Under the pieces are notes generated by a model, which was not told where the DNA came from, did no database searches, and saw only the letters and a list, made by a program, of their open reading frames with translations. A DNA stretch of 64,000 bases, taken from NCBI RefSeq assembly GCF_019175385.1, contig NC_083338.1, forward strand, positions 90,789,777 to 90,853,776, written 5' to 3'. Of this stretch, positions 18,041-28,262 are shown piece by piece; position 1 is the stretch's first letter; the number at the start of each line of letters is the position of its first letter. Both the position numbers and the translations under genes were made by a program. Origin of the DNA: Lycium barbarum (lineage: Eukaryota > Streptophyta > Magnoliopsida > Solanales > Solanaceae).

Positions 18041-20833
18041 TGTTATATCTCGCATTTTTCGCATTCGGATAATTTAAGGTAATTGCGGGAGATTAAGAGC
18101 AAGATATAATTTTAATCTAGTTTGGTGTACAAGTTGCTTATGAAAAATTTAGAAGCGGAATTAATGAGGAAGGTCAAGGGCATAGAGGGAAATTCGCAAT
18201 ATGACTCGTGGGAATATGGAGGAAAGACGAAGGGCAAATTTGGAATTCGGAAAAATTGTTTTCATGAATTACAAGAATTAGCCAAAATAATTGGGCTTGA
18301 AAAATTTGCAAGAAAGCCAAAGGCCCAACCGGCCATAGGGCATGGGTTAGGCCCAAGTTAAATTAATTCATGGAAATTAAATAGATGACTAAGTCATCTT
18401 TTGCTAGCATTCTCTAGAAATTTCAAGATCAAGTAAGAACAAGAGAAATAGGAGAAAAACAACTAGGGCCTTTCGGCCAAGAGAAAATTCCCAAGAAAAA
18501 TTTGCAAAAATTCTCCAAAAATCATTTTCTACCAAGTAAAGGGTGCTTTACAAGGTGGAGTTGTTGTTGGAGCAAGAAAGATTCACAATCATTCAAGTTA
18601 CCAAGTTGTGGTCAAGTGAGAAGTTGAAGAAGAAAGGTGAACTCTAATCTTGTTTTATGTGTTATACATGGTTTATATGTGTTGTAGTATGCTAAAATAG
18701 ATGAAATTCATGAAGGAGAGAAATATAGTACATGGCCGTGCATACATATTTATGTGTAGGAGTCATGCTTCAATTATTTTAATTAGTGTTTGGTTGTTAT
18801 TGTTGTGAATGATATGTGGAAATTGGAAGTTGAATGAGTTTGGAGAGATTGTAGTGGTGTGTACATGTTGGAGCCGTGCGTGTGTGCATGGTGTATGTGG
18901 CCGTGTATATGGCATATGTAACCATGTATATGTGTTGAATTAATGAGAAATAATGAGCAAGTTATATTTAATATTTTAGTTGTTGTGTTGTAGATTTCAC
19001 ATTTGTAAGTAAAGACTTGATAAGTTGGTGAAGCATTGGCAATTGGAAGATTGTGTATATTGAAAACAAATAATGTTCTTGCATGGATAGCATGTAATGA
19101 TATTAGCATGATGTTGATGGAATATATATTATAAGGTTGCTATGGTGTTCGTTGAAGTCGGAAGGTTTTGAAGAAAGTAGTAAATTGAGATCATGCATAT
19201 TGAATGGAATATATGAATTGCTAGTGTGATTGTTGAATTATGTTAATAGTTTGGCCGGGTTTGAATTCCCGGATTGTGATTGATGAGAATTTGGTTGTGT
19301 TGAATATTAAGGATGGTGTATTTACAGAGGAAATGCTGCCGAAATTTCGGTAGCCAAGTGTTTCCTTAAGATTCTAACTCTAAGAATCCTAATAAGAGTT
19401 TTGGTAAACATGACCAATTTGCAGATTTTGACGACATTGCGACGTGAATTCGGAATAGCAAAAGAAGCGGAAAGATGTATGTAAGGCTTCACCCTTCTTT
19501 CTATGGCATGTCTTGGTTGTAATAAGTCGGGTACGCGCCTCGGGGACAACCCTAATCCCCGGGATCCGCACCTACAGTTTTTAAGTTTTCGTTCAATCGA
19601 ATTGAAGTAGAAAGTGTGCAAAGTGATGAAAAGACCTCCTAGACCCCTATAACTTGTATAAATGGGACCCGATTACCCTAAGACCCATACAAGTAACGCT
19701 ATGACACGTGACATACGTAAATCGTATACGCTACTTCATCCGGCCCGAGGTGGGCCCGTTACTCTCGGATTCCCCTATAGTCTTGGTTGACTTACTTAAG
19801 GTGAATTCAAAGGGGACCTTTGATCCCGATCTTGTCACCGAATGATAAAGTACTATGACTACTCTAACAAGAGTGTTTCTATGGGATAATGATAACGACA
19901 ATGTTAGACAAGAGAATGCGCTTGATAAGTACGACCGAAACGATCCTATGACTGAGATTTCTAAGCTAAGGATCCAATGTGAATATGAAATTGATAAACT
20001 AATTTTCTAAATCGTATTTATATCTTCTAGGTAAAACTTAATTTTCTAAGACTCCAAAGCCTATGACTGTCATCTATAATGCCCACGATTTCATTCTACG
20101 GTTACTGTAACACTATTCTCTGTTGATAGTCTCGCCTTAAAATTACTTGTTCCTTCAAGGTGAGACAAAGCTATCACTAGCATTCCGTAATGTAATCGGA
20201 GATCGCCGACCTTATGTCACTCCGATGAATACGTGATTTTCCTTGGCTCTCTCGTGTGGTTATATGATATATGTATATAAAACGGGTATATGTGTATGGA
20301 TATGTATATATATATATATATAAGATAAAGTAAATTGTATATAAGAAATGTATATGTATGTGTGTATGGGGAAAAGGGAAGGGCCACTGTTATATCACCA
20401 CCTGATTCAGCTGGATTCCATCCTGGACGCGGGATGCCCGGACGCGGGATATGGGAAGAACCGTACGCGGCGACTGTATACATATATGTATGATGTATGA
20501 TACATATGTAATGTAATGTGTTGGGTCACTGTTGGGGAGGGGGTTGGGAGAGCCGATGTATTCGGCGTCTGTAAATGTGAATGAAAGATACCGTTATTGA
20601 AATGTACTGTTTTCTGCACACGAGAATAAGAAATATAAAAATGTTGACTCCTATGCCCATGAAAAGAAACGTTTCAAAGATGAAAAGACAAGCCTACATG
20701 ACAGCCGGCCTAAAGGGGGGCCTTCCTATGTACAGGTTACGTTCTTGCCTCGTTATACGCCCTATGGCTCCGTGATATTATTATTGATTGTACTCTATGT
20801 TACTGCTTGCATTGTTTTCCATGCCTTACATAC

Positions 20834-20964
20834 TCGGTACATTATTCGTACTGACGTCCCTTCTTGTGGACGCTGCGTTCATGCCGCGCAGGTTAGCAGG
20901 TATACGGACCGGGTCTCTAGGGCTCTATCTGCAGCATTGGGCAGCGCTCCAGTCGTTCCGGAGC
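20834..20964 (+). other. LTR hairpin cassette (hairpins 1-3), S2 copy
   Basis: Hairpin 1 is TCGGTAC (20834-20840) with GTACTGA (20848-20854), paired throughout if one G-T wobble is allowed. Hairpin 2 is CGTCC (20855-20859) with GGACG (20868-20872). Hairpin 3 is GCTCC (20946-20950) with GGAGC (20960-20964). Confidence 0.58.
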
Positions 20965-21162
20965 CTCATATCATTGGTACTATTTTGTGTATGTATTTTC
21001 AGCGCGACAGTACTCGGCCCTTTCTATGTATAAAGGTACTATGTCTAGAGGCTCGTAGACAGATATACACAGTCAGCTATGTACAGTTAAACGTATTGTA
21101 TTTTGAATGGTTCGCGTCCCGGTGTAACGCGATATTAGAGAGTTTACTGCTAATGTTAATGG

Positions 21163-21182
21163 AAAAAAAAAAAAAAAAAAAA
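21163..21182 (+). repeat. Poly-A tract (20 bases) in S2
   Basis: Uninterrupted A run after TTAATGG, inside the LTR and not at its end. Confidence 0.9.
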
Positions 21183-21266
21183 TGTGCCACTGTTCATACA
21201 GGATAGCGAAGGGGTGCTCGGTACAAGTATCGGGTACTCGTCACGGCCCCTAGTCGGGTCGTGACA

Positions 21267-21271
21267 CTAGT
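21267..21271. repeat. Right target-site duplication of S2 (CTAGT)
   Basis: Exact copy of 18036-18040. Confidence 0.93.
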
Positions 21272-21519
21272 AGAGGCTCGTAGATACTTATGTGTGGGTA
21301 GCATGGTCTCATGATGTCCTTATTGTATGTATATTATTTTGATAGCCGAAGGGCTTCTGTATATAAAGGTAATTATGTTCAAAGTGAAAAATAGTTTTTC
21401 CTATGATTTAAGTGTAAGATTAATGAATGAACGCTTGATGTGTACGATCGGTAATGGTATGAGCGGTGCTCGGTGGTTAGCCCCGGGTACCCATCATCGC
21501 CCCTAGTCGGGTCGTGACA
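21272..21519 (+). mobile_element. T4 LTR, terminal segment
   Basis: Continues T4 after S2 and ends GGGTCGTGACA at 21519. It includes GAGCGGTGCTCGGTGGTTAG, the block seen inverted in T3. The next bases, CTCCT (21520-21524), lie inside T5 pol and would be the right target duplication. Confidence 0.88.
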
Positions 21520-23246
21520 CTCCTGAAGGATTATGACATCTCTATTCTGTATCACCCTAGTAAAGCCAATGTGGTGACCGATGCCTTGAGTCGCAAGGCA
21601 GTGAGTATGGGGAGTTTAGCTCGATTGGTTGTTTCCGAGAGTCCATTGGCCATGGAGGTTCGGACTCTGGCCAACAATTTTGTCCGTCTCGACATCTCGA
21701 CCCCGGGCAGGATTTTGGCTTGTATAGAGACGAGATCATTGTTATTGGATCGGATCAAGGCTCATCAGTTTGAGGATTCCTAGTATAGAAAGTTCCGAGA
21801 TAGGGTGTCGAGAGGTGAGGCCAAGGAGGCCGTGATTGATTCTGAGGGCATTTTGAGGATTAGAGGACGCGTATGCGTTCCTTGTATTGGTGACCTGATT
21901 CAGTTGATCTTGTCTGAGGCCCACAACTCTTGCTATTCCATTCATCGAGTGACTAAGATGTACCGTGACTTGAGACAACACTATTCGTGACTTGAGACAG
22001 AACTATTGGTGGCCCACAGCTCCTGCTATTCCATTCATCGAGTGACTAAGTATGGAAATTGTCAACAAGTAAAGTATGAGCACCAGCGACCCAGCGGGGT
22101 GTTTCAGAGGATGCCCATTCCCGAGTGGAAGTGGGATAGGATTACCATGGATTTTGTCATGGGTCTTCCTCAGACCCTTGGCAAGTTTGATTCTATTTGG
22201 GTGATAGTGGATCGATTGACTAAGTCCGGTCATTTTGTTCCGGTTGAGGTTTCTTATACCGCGGAGAAGTTAGCCAAGATGTATATTCGCGACATTGTGA
22301 GATTGCATGGGATTCCTATTTCTGTTGTATCTGATCAGGGTACTATCTTCACTTCCCGATTTTGGAGAGCATTTCATGATGAGTTGGGTACCCGATTGGA
22401 CTTTAGTACAGCTTTCCACCCCCAGACCGATGGCCAGTCTGAGCGGACCATTCAGTGCTCGAGGACATGTTGAGAGCACGTGTTATTGGTTTTGGTGGTC
22501 ATTGGGATCAGCAGCTGCCCTTGGTGGAGTTTGTATACAACAACTGCTATCATTCGAGTATTGGTATGGCGCCTTTTGAGGCCTTATATGGTAGGAGGTG
22601 TAGATCTCCGATTGGTTGGTTCGATGGGTTTGAGGCTCGACTTGGGAGCACAGATCTATTGATAGAGTCCCTTGATAAAGTGAGAGTTATTCAGGCCATA
22701 CTTATGGCGGCCCGGCAGAAGATGTATGCAGACCGAAAGGCTCGGGATTTGAAGTTTACTATTGGTGATTAGGTTCTATTGAAGGTTTCACCCTTGAAGG
22801 GTGTTATGAGGTTTAGTAAGAAGGGAAAATCGAGCCCTAGATACATTGGCCCGTTTGAGATCGTGGATTGTATAGGTGATGTAGCTTATGAGTTGGCATT
22901 ACCACCAGGCTTGGCGGGAGTCCATTCGGTCTTTCATGTTTCAATGCTGAAGAAATACCACGCCGATAGTACCTACATTGTCCGTTGGGATTCTATATTG
23001 CTTGATGAGAATTTGAATTATGAGGAGGACCCTATCGCGATCCTGGATAGGCAGGTTTGAAAGTTGACGTCCAAAGAGATTGCTTCTGTGAAGGTGCAAT
23101 GGAAGCACCGCCCTGTAGAAGAGGCTACTTGGGAGACTGAGTCTGATATGCGTAACCGATATCCCCAGTTGCTCACTGATTCAGGTATTTCCCTACTTTC
23201 CTTCTTTACTTGCTCGAGGACGAGCAACGGTTCAATTGGTATCTGA
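21520..23246 (+). pseudogene. pol: T5 chromovirus pol remnant: RNase H end, integrase, chromodomain
   Basis: Enters mid-pol where T4 was inserted. Order: tail of the RNase H/connection region (YHPSKANVVTDALSRK), a disrupted HHCC zinc-binding region, the integrase core, the GPY/F-like C-terminal region and a chromodomain ([13 protein letters not shown], then KEIASVKVQWKHRPVEEATW). The core keeps its three acidic residues in recognisable context: MDFVMGLP, VSDQGT and GQSERTIQ. Damage: a stop at 21781-21783, a partial duplication near 21919-22050 that replaces most of the zinc-binding region, a frameshift near 22450 and stops near 22770 and 23060. Integrase would insert element DNA; the chromodomain would guide site choice. 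T5 differs in sequence and LTR from T2, T6 and T12. Confidence 0.92.
21919..22050 (+). repeat. Imperfect internal duplication in T5 integrase
   Basis: A block from CCACAACTCTTGCTATTCC to GAGTGACTAAG (about 21919-21957) is repeated at 22012-22050. Between them CGTGACTTGAGACA also occurs twice. The copies are about 93 bp apart and differ at a few bases. Confidence 0.8.
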
Positions 23247-23389
23247 TGTAATGACCCGTTTGGTCGTTATGGCTCTGTTGGACCTTTCGCCACTTCCGAG
23301 CATTGATTGACTCACTTTTTACCTGAGGTTGACTTTTGGGCGAACAGGCCTTTCCCGGAGTTTCGTCAACTCCGAGAGGTCTGGATGAT
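23247..23389 (+). mobile_element. T5 3' LTR, first 143 bp
   Basis: Starts TGTAATGACCCGTTTGG after a worn polypurine region (about 23233-23246). It is cut at about 23390 by the end of T6. The same LTR start, inverted, is found in T13 at 59391. Confidence 0.78.
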
Positions 23390-23629
23390 TGTTTCACGAC
23401 CTAACTAGGGGCCATGACGGGTACCCGGAGCTGACGACCGAGCACTGCTCATAATGCTAGTCATCATGCTCAACCTCAACACATATACTCTCCAAGGTAA
23501 TACATAAATGTACATAAGCCCTTGCGGCTGCAAAAATGACATACAAGAATATACACCAATAGATCCATAAGACGATAGCTACCCATGCATCTATATCTAC
23601 AAGCCTCTACTAGAGTACTGTGACATAAG

Positions 23630-23818
23630 GACGGGACAGGACCCCGTCGCGCCCAAATATATACAAAAAATAATGTTTCAAAAATGGCACCTCCGGAATA
23701 GTGGAATGCTCCTGTAAATCTGCTGAGTAGCTCCTAGGAATCTGGGCCACCTCCCTGTCTACCGGTGGGCATGAACACATCGTCCAAAGAAAGGACATCA
23801 GTACGAAAACTATACTAA
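23630..23818 (-). other. LTR hairpin cassette, T6 copy
   Basis: Hairpin 4 GACGGG (23630-23635) with CCCGTC (23643-23648) is perfect. Hairpin 1 arms 23798-23804 and 23812-23818 need two wobble pairs. Hairpin 2 is TGTCC with GGACG on the minus strand. Confidence 0.58.
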
Positions 23819-23935
23819 GTATGTAAGGCGTGAATAATAATAGCATAATCAAGAAATAAAGAAACATGAGGCGAAGATATAACCAACTTGACTTTTAAAA
23901 GAAAACACATATTATGCATATCACATATACCATCA

Positions 23936-24115
23936 TCGTTAACCCGCGTCCGGGTAACCATCACACGCTGCCCACTAGTGGTGTCATGTCCGCCCATCAA
24001 GGCCCGGTGTAACCATAAGTCACCCGCCTTCGCTGTATCATGTCCGGCCATCTCGGCACGGTGTATCCATAGGTCGCCCGTATTCGCGGTGTCATGTCCG
24101 GCCATCTAGGCATGG
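23936..24115 (-). repeat. Tandem LTR units in T6
   Basis: Three successive units of about 54-58 bp with GTCATGTCCGGCCATCT-type cores and CGGTGTA ends, the inverse of the T4 block. Confidence 0.8.
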
Positions 24116-24571
24116 TGTAATCTCATCATCATATACTTATCATAAGATATGCATAAGAACTCAAGTAAGAGCTACAACTTTATCGGGGTGACGTAAGGTC
24201 GAGAACCCCCGATTCCATTATGGAGTAGTCATGATTATGACGCCTCAAATTGAAGGAACAAGCATTATAAGCTGAGGCTATAAACAATGATTAGCATCAA
24301 GGAATCATGTCAAGGTCATTATCATCATTATAGCACCATATCATTATTACGGAACATATCTCGTGGAAAACTATTAATACTCTTTAGCTTTCATCTTTTG
24401 GAATGTAAGAAGGTCATGGAAGATACTGGAAAGAAATCACCATATATATATAAGAATCATGCCTTGGAAAAGAAGGGACTAGCCTCACATACCTTTGTAT
24501 CTGTTCAACTCAATCGTCTAATTGTGTGCCTCTCAAGCTTGCGATTCTACCTTCAAGGTATAATCTCCGGA

Positions 24572-25640
24572 CCTTGAATAAACTCCGGACCTATTAGCTG
24601 TACCTCTCCTACTTCAAACCATCCAATTGGGGATCTACACTTTCGTCCATATAGAGCTTCATACGGGGCCATCTGAATACTGGAATGATAGCTGTTGGTG
24701 TATGTGAACTCAATAAGAGGCAAGTGATCATCCCAGCTACCCCCGAAATCTAGCATACATGCCCGTAACATGTGTTCCAAGGTCTAAAGAGTGTGTTCAG
24801 CTTGTCCATCAGTTTGTGGATGAAGCGCTGTACTAAGCCTTACCTGAGTACCCAAACCTTTTTGAAAAGACTTCCAAAATTTAGCAGTAAATTGTGCTCC
24901 TCTGTCTGTGATAATAGATATCGGGACACCATGAAGTCGTACGATCTCTTTAAGATATAACCTTACATAATCTTCTGCCGAATATGTAGTTTTGACTTGA
25001 AGGAAATGAGCTGATTTCTTTAGTTTGTCAACAATCACACATATGGAGTCATACTTACGCCGGGAACGAGGTAACCCTACAATGAAATCTATGTTGATCA
25101 CTTCCCATTTCCAGGATGGAATTTCCATGGCTTGTAACAATCCTCCTGGCGTTTGATTCTCAATTTTCACTTGTTGGCAATTTGGACATTGGGCTCCAAA
25201 TTCGGCTATGTCTTTCTTCATTCCATCCCACCAATATATTAGCTTAAGATGGTGATACACATTGTCGCTCTTGGGTGAATAGAATACCGAGAGTAATGAG
25301 CTTCTTCTAGAATACGATGACGTAGCCTTGCAACATCTGGAACACATAGCCTGTCTCGGTATCTAATAACTCCATTTGTAGAAACTTGAAATGGAGACTT
25401 CTCTTTCTCAAGAAGTGTATCTCTAGAATGAATTAATTGAAGGTCTTCATATTGGCGCTCTCTTACCGCCATATCGAAGGATGAAACAGCTGGGTTATGA
25501 ATACCAATTCCTGCATTGCCTGAATCAATTAGACGAACTCCGAGACTGGCTAGCTGGTGGAGCTCATGGATTAATTCTTTCTTCTCCGGAGGAACCTCAC
25601 ATAGAATACCCATTGATTTGCGGCTAAGTGCATCAGCCAC
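24572..25640 (-). pseudogene. pol: T6 integrase remnant
   Basis: Minus-strand frames cover the post-RNase H connector (MADALSRKS), the zinc-binding region, broken by a frameshift near 25250, and the integrase core with INIDFIVGLP, ITDRGAQF and GQAEH. The core ends at a stop at about 24781 and is followed in frame by the conserved [16 protein letters not shown] segment. The region stops abruptly at about 24572 before the GPY/F-like part and chromodomain. ATHHCC-type ligands are only partly readable. Confidence 0.9.
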
Positions 25641-26021
25641 TACATTCGCCTTCCCAGGATGATATAAAATACTCGCATCATAATCCTATAATAATTCTAA
25701 CCATCGCCTCTGTCGTAGATTTATGTCCTTCTGCTTGAAAATATATTGGAGACTCTTGTGATCTGTATAAATATCAACACAAACGCCATACAAATAGTGT
25801 CTCCATATCTTCAGTGAATGAATAACCACAGCCAATTCAAGATCATGGGTCGGATAATTCTTCTCATGTTTTCGCAGTTGCCTCGAAGCATAGGCAATGA
25901 CTTTACAGTGTTGCATCAACACACAGCCTAACCCAACACCAGAGGCATCACAATACACAACATAACCCTCTAGCCCTTCTGGGAGTGTCAGGATTGGGGT
26001 TGAAGTTAATTTATCCTTCAA
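25641..26021 (-). pseudogene. pol: T6 RNase H remnant
   Basis: The frame 26021-25686 has [18 protein letters not shown], the start of a Ty3/gypsy RNase H with its first catalytic Asp, then [19 protein letters not shown] with the Glu, and [11 protein letters not shown] with the next Asp. It would degrade the RNA strand during reverse transcription. A stop at 25683-25685 splits it from the connector region. Confidence 0.92.
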
Positions 26022-26905
26022 TTCCTGGAAACTGGGTTCACAAGCATCGGTCCACTGGAATTTTGCCGATTTCTAGGTTAGCTTCATTAAGGGTGCTAAA
26101 ATAGAAGAGAATTCTTCCACAAATATTCTATAATAGACTGCTAGTCCTAGGAAGCTACAGACCTCTGTAGGCGTTGTAGGCCTTAGCCAAGTATTCATAG
26201 CCTCAATTTTCTGAATATCAACTTGAATGCAGTCCGTTGAAATTATATGGCCCAGAAAAGTTATAGAATTCAGCCAAAACTCACATTTCGAAAATTTAGC
26301 ATACAACTCACAAGCCCGAAGAATGCCAAGGACAACATGCAAATGGTCTGCATGCTCCGCCTCTGTCCGAGAGTATACTAGAATATCATCAATGAACACG
26401 ATTACAAACAGATCTAAGAAAGGCCTGAATACGTTATTCATCAGATTCACAAACACTGCCCGAGCATTAGTTAACCCAAATGACATCACCCAAAATTCAT
26501 AGTGACCATATCTTGGTCTGAAAGCTACTTTGGGAATATCCTCTTCTCTAACGCTCACTTGGTGATACCCCGATCTTAGATATATTTTGGAAAACCATTT
26601 GGCACCTTGTAATTGATCAAACAAATCATCGATTCTTGGAAGCGGATATTTATTCTTTATCGTCACCTTGTTCAACTGTCTATAATCAATGCACATCTGT
26701 AAGGAACCATTTTTATTTCACACAAATAGGACAGGTGCTCCCCACGGTGAAGAACTGGGCCTAATGAATCCCTTCTCGAGCAAATCTTTCAATTGTGCTT
26801 TTAGCTCTTTCAATTCTGCAGGAGCCATTCTGTAAGGATGAATAGATATAGGCTTGGTGTCCAGCAATATGTGAATAGCAAAATCCATCTCTTTTTCAGG
26901 AGGAA
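26022..26905 (-). pseudogene. pol: T6 reverse transcriptase remnant
   Basis: The main frame 26696-26073 holds [20 protein letters not shown], then [16 protein letters not shown] and the catalytic FIDDILVYS. Upstream, in the same strand, [11 protein letters not shown] and a GAPVLFV segment are readable up to a TGA near 26718. Homology starts at 26905, directly against the end of LTR T7, so the N-terminal part, protease and gag are missing. The catalytic aspartates are kept, but stops make it inactive. Confidence 0.93.
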
Positions 26906-27698
26906 TGTCACGACCCGACTAGGGGCCGCGATGGGTACCCGGGGCTAACCACCGAGCACCGCTCGTTCTATTGTTCATCTTACTTATTTAATGCTCTTTT
27001 ATCAATTTTATACTCAAAGCATAAGAAAATCATCTTTCATTTGAAAACATAAATACTTTTATATGCATAAGCCTTTTGGCCATCAAAATAATACATATAC
27101 ATAGTAGCAATCTCATGAGACCATCTAACTCACACTGCGTATCTACGAGGCTCTAATGGAATGCTAGACATATGGACGGGACAAGACCCCTTCATGCCCA
27201 AAAGTACATATACATGAGAATACACAAAAGAATAATCAAGCACCTCCGGGACAAAGGAGTTCTTTCGAATCAGCCGACAGCTACTACGAATATGGATCAA
27301 GCTCACCTCCCTGCCTACCTGTGGGCATGAACACAACGTCTAAAGAAAACGGACGTCAATACGAACATTGTACTGAGTATGAGAGGAATAAACAATGAAA
27401 TGAGAAAATGATATAAAGGAAATGTCAATATGGAACATTTGTATCTGACAATCAAGTATAAAGGAAACAATGCATGCTGACTTACTCATAATCATCATCA
27501 TGTCATGTATGCATAAATATATATAAGCTGCCCGTCCATATAGGTACGGTGTGATAATGTATAAGCTGCCCGTCCATATCGGATCGGTGTGATAATCATA
27601 ACATTAGCCTGCGTCCAGGCCTCCCGCGTCCGGGGTATCATCTCATGCCGCCCACTAGTGGTGTCTGCCCACGCCATCTAGCTGTGGTGTATACGCAG
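26906..27698 (-). mobile_element. T7: truncated LTR
   Basis: Minus-strand LTR end (TGTCACGACCCGACTAGG on the plus strand) with the GAGCGGTGCTCGGTGGTTAG block. It runs through the hairpin cassette and tandem units, then stops at about 27698, where plus-strand T8 sequence begins. Only the last third of an LTR is present. AGGAA (26901-26905) could be a target duplication. Confidence 0.8.
27175..27376 (-). other. LTR hairpin cassette, T7 copy
   Basis: Hairpin 1 arms 27356-27362 and 27370-27376 (TCAATAC with GTACTGA, one wobble on the plus strand). Hairpin 4 arms 27175-27180 and 27188-27193 carry a mismatch, so this copy is decaying. Confidence 0.48.
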
Positions 27699-27733
27699 CC
27701 CACGAGGACGAATGTTGTTAAAGGGAGGAAGAA
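27699..27733 (+). other. T8 internal 3' end and polypurine tract
   Basis: ACGAGGACGAATGTTGTTAA followed by AGGGAGGAAGAA abuts the TGTTATACC LTR start. It is the standard end of a chromovirus internal region and shows that T8 is a 3' LTR of a once full element, not a solo LTR. Everything upstream has been lost at the T7 junction. Confidence 0.82.
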
Positions 27734-28079
27734 TGTTATACCTCGGAAAAATTCATGTCATTGCACAGTGAATAGATTAATGCAGGGAAAGGAGTATAGG
27801 ATGTTTCTACAAGTAAGAAGTAGTTCTTAATGGTTCTCATTAAGATTCCAAAGACGTTTGAGGCAAGAGAAGAAAGTTTATTAGGAAAGGCGAAGTATAC
27901 GTTGTGTTTCGGAAAGGATTTACAAAGTACCGAGTTCATTTTGACTTAATAATGTCTTAAAGAAGAGTTATAACGCCCCTTAGATTGTTGATGAAGTGTT
28001 AAATAAGTGTTAAGAAGGTTCTATAAGGATTGGAGGCAAAACGGGTCGACGAGGACAAGCTTCGGAAAATTGTGGATTG

Positions 28080-28231
28080 TACGGTTCACTATACGGACCG
28101 TATAAAAGATACGGCCCGTATATATGACTGTATAACCTGCCCAGAATTGGGGTCTCCACTGGAACCAATGTACGGTAACACATACGGCCCATATAAGTGA
28201 TACAGACCGTATGTGTGTCAGTATAACTAGG
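28080..28231. promoter_or_regulatory. Palindrome island of TACGG/CCGTA words in T8
   Basis: Contains ATACGGACCGTAT (a palindrome apart from its central base), ATACGGCCCGTAT and further TACGG or CCGTA words. It is 346-497 bp from the LTR start and ends about 20 bp before the TATA box. Confidence 0.68.
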
Positions 28232-28248
28232 TCGGGACAGATTTTTAA

Positions 28249-28262
28249 CTTTTATAAAAGAG
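28249..28262 (+). promoter_or_regulatory. TATA box of the T8 LTR
   Basis: ACTTTTATAAAAGAGG, a strong plant-type TATA box followed by a pyrimidine-rich leader (TTTCCCATTTTCTCTCC). It probably sets the RNA start near 28290. Confidence 0.72.

Larger units (their letters stand above)
18041..21266 (+). mobile_element. S2: solo LTR
   Basis: 3226 bp from TGTTATATCTCGCATTTTTC to CGGGTCGTGACA with a perfect CTAGT duplication and no internal sequence. It splits T4. It is the longest LTR in the window and has extra material around 20270-20700, including TA and ATGTAT repeats. Hairpin 4 of the shared cassette has decayed here. Confidence 0.95.
23390..24571 (-). mobile_element. T6 3' LTR, terminal part
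   Basis: On the minus strand it ends ...GGTCGTGAAACA, slightly altered. It carries the tandem block (23936-24115) and hairpin cassette of its family. Its promoter-side half is missing: at about 24571 it joins integrase sequence of the same strand, best read as one deletion inside T6. Confidence 0.78.

Noticed and set aside
18122..18361. 79-codon frame near the start of S2
   Set aside because: It lies in the promoter part of an LTR, and the matching region of T2 (8290-8480) is not open.
23888..24109. Frame with repeated AVSCPAI-type peptide
   Set aside because: Shadow of the tandem LTR block; the periodicity is that of the DNA repeat.
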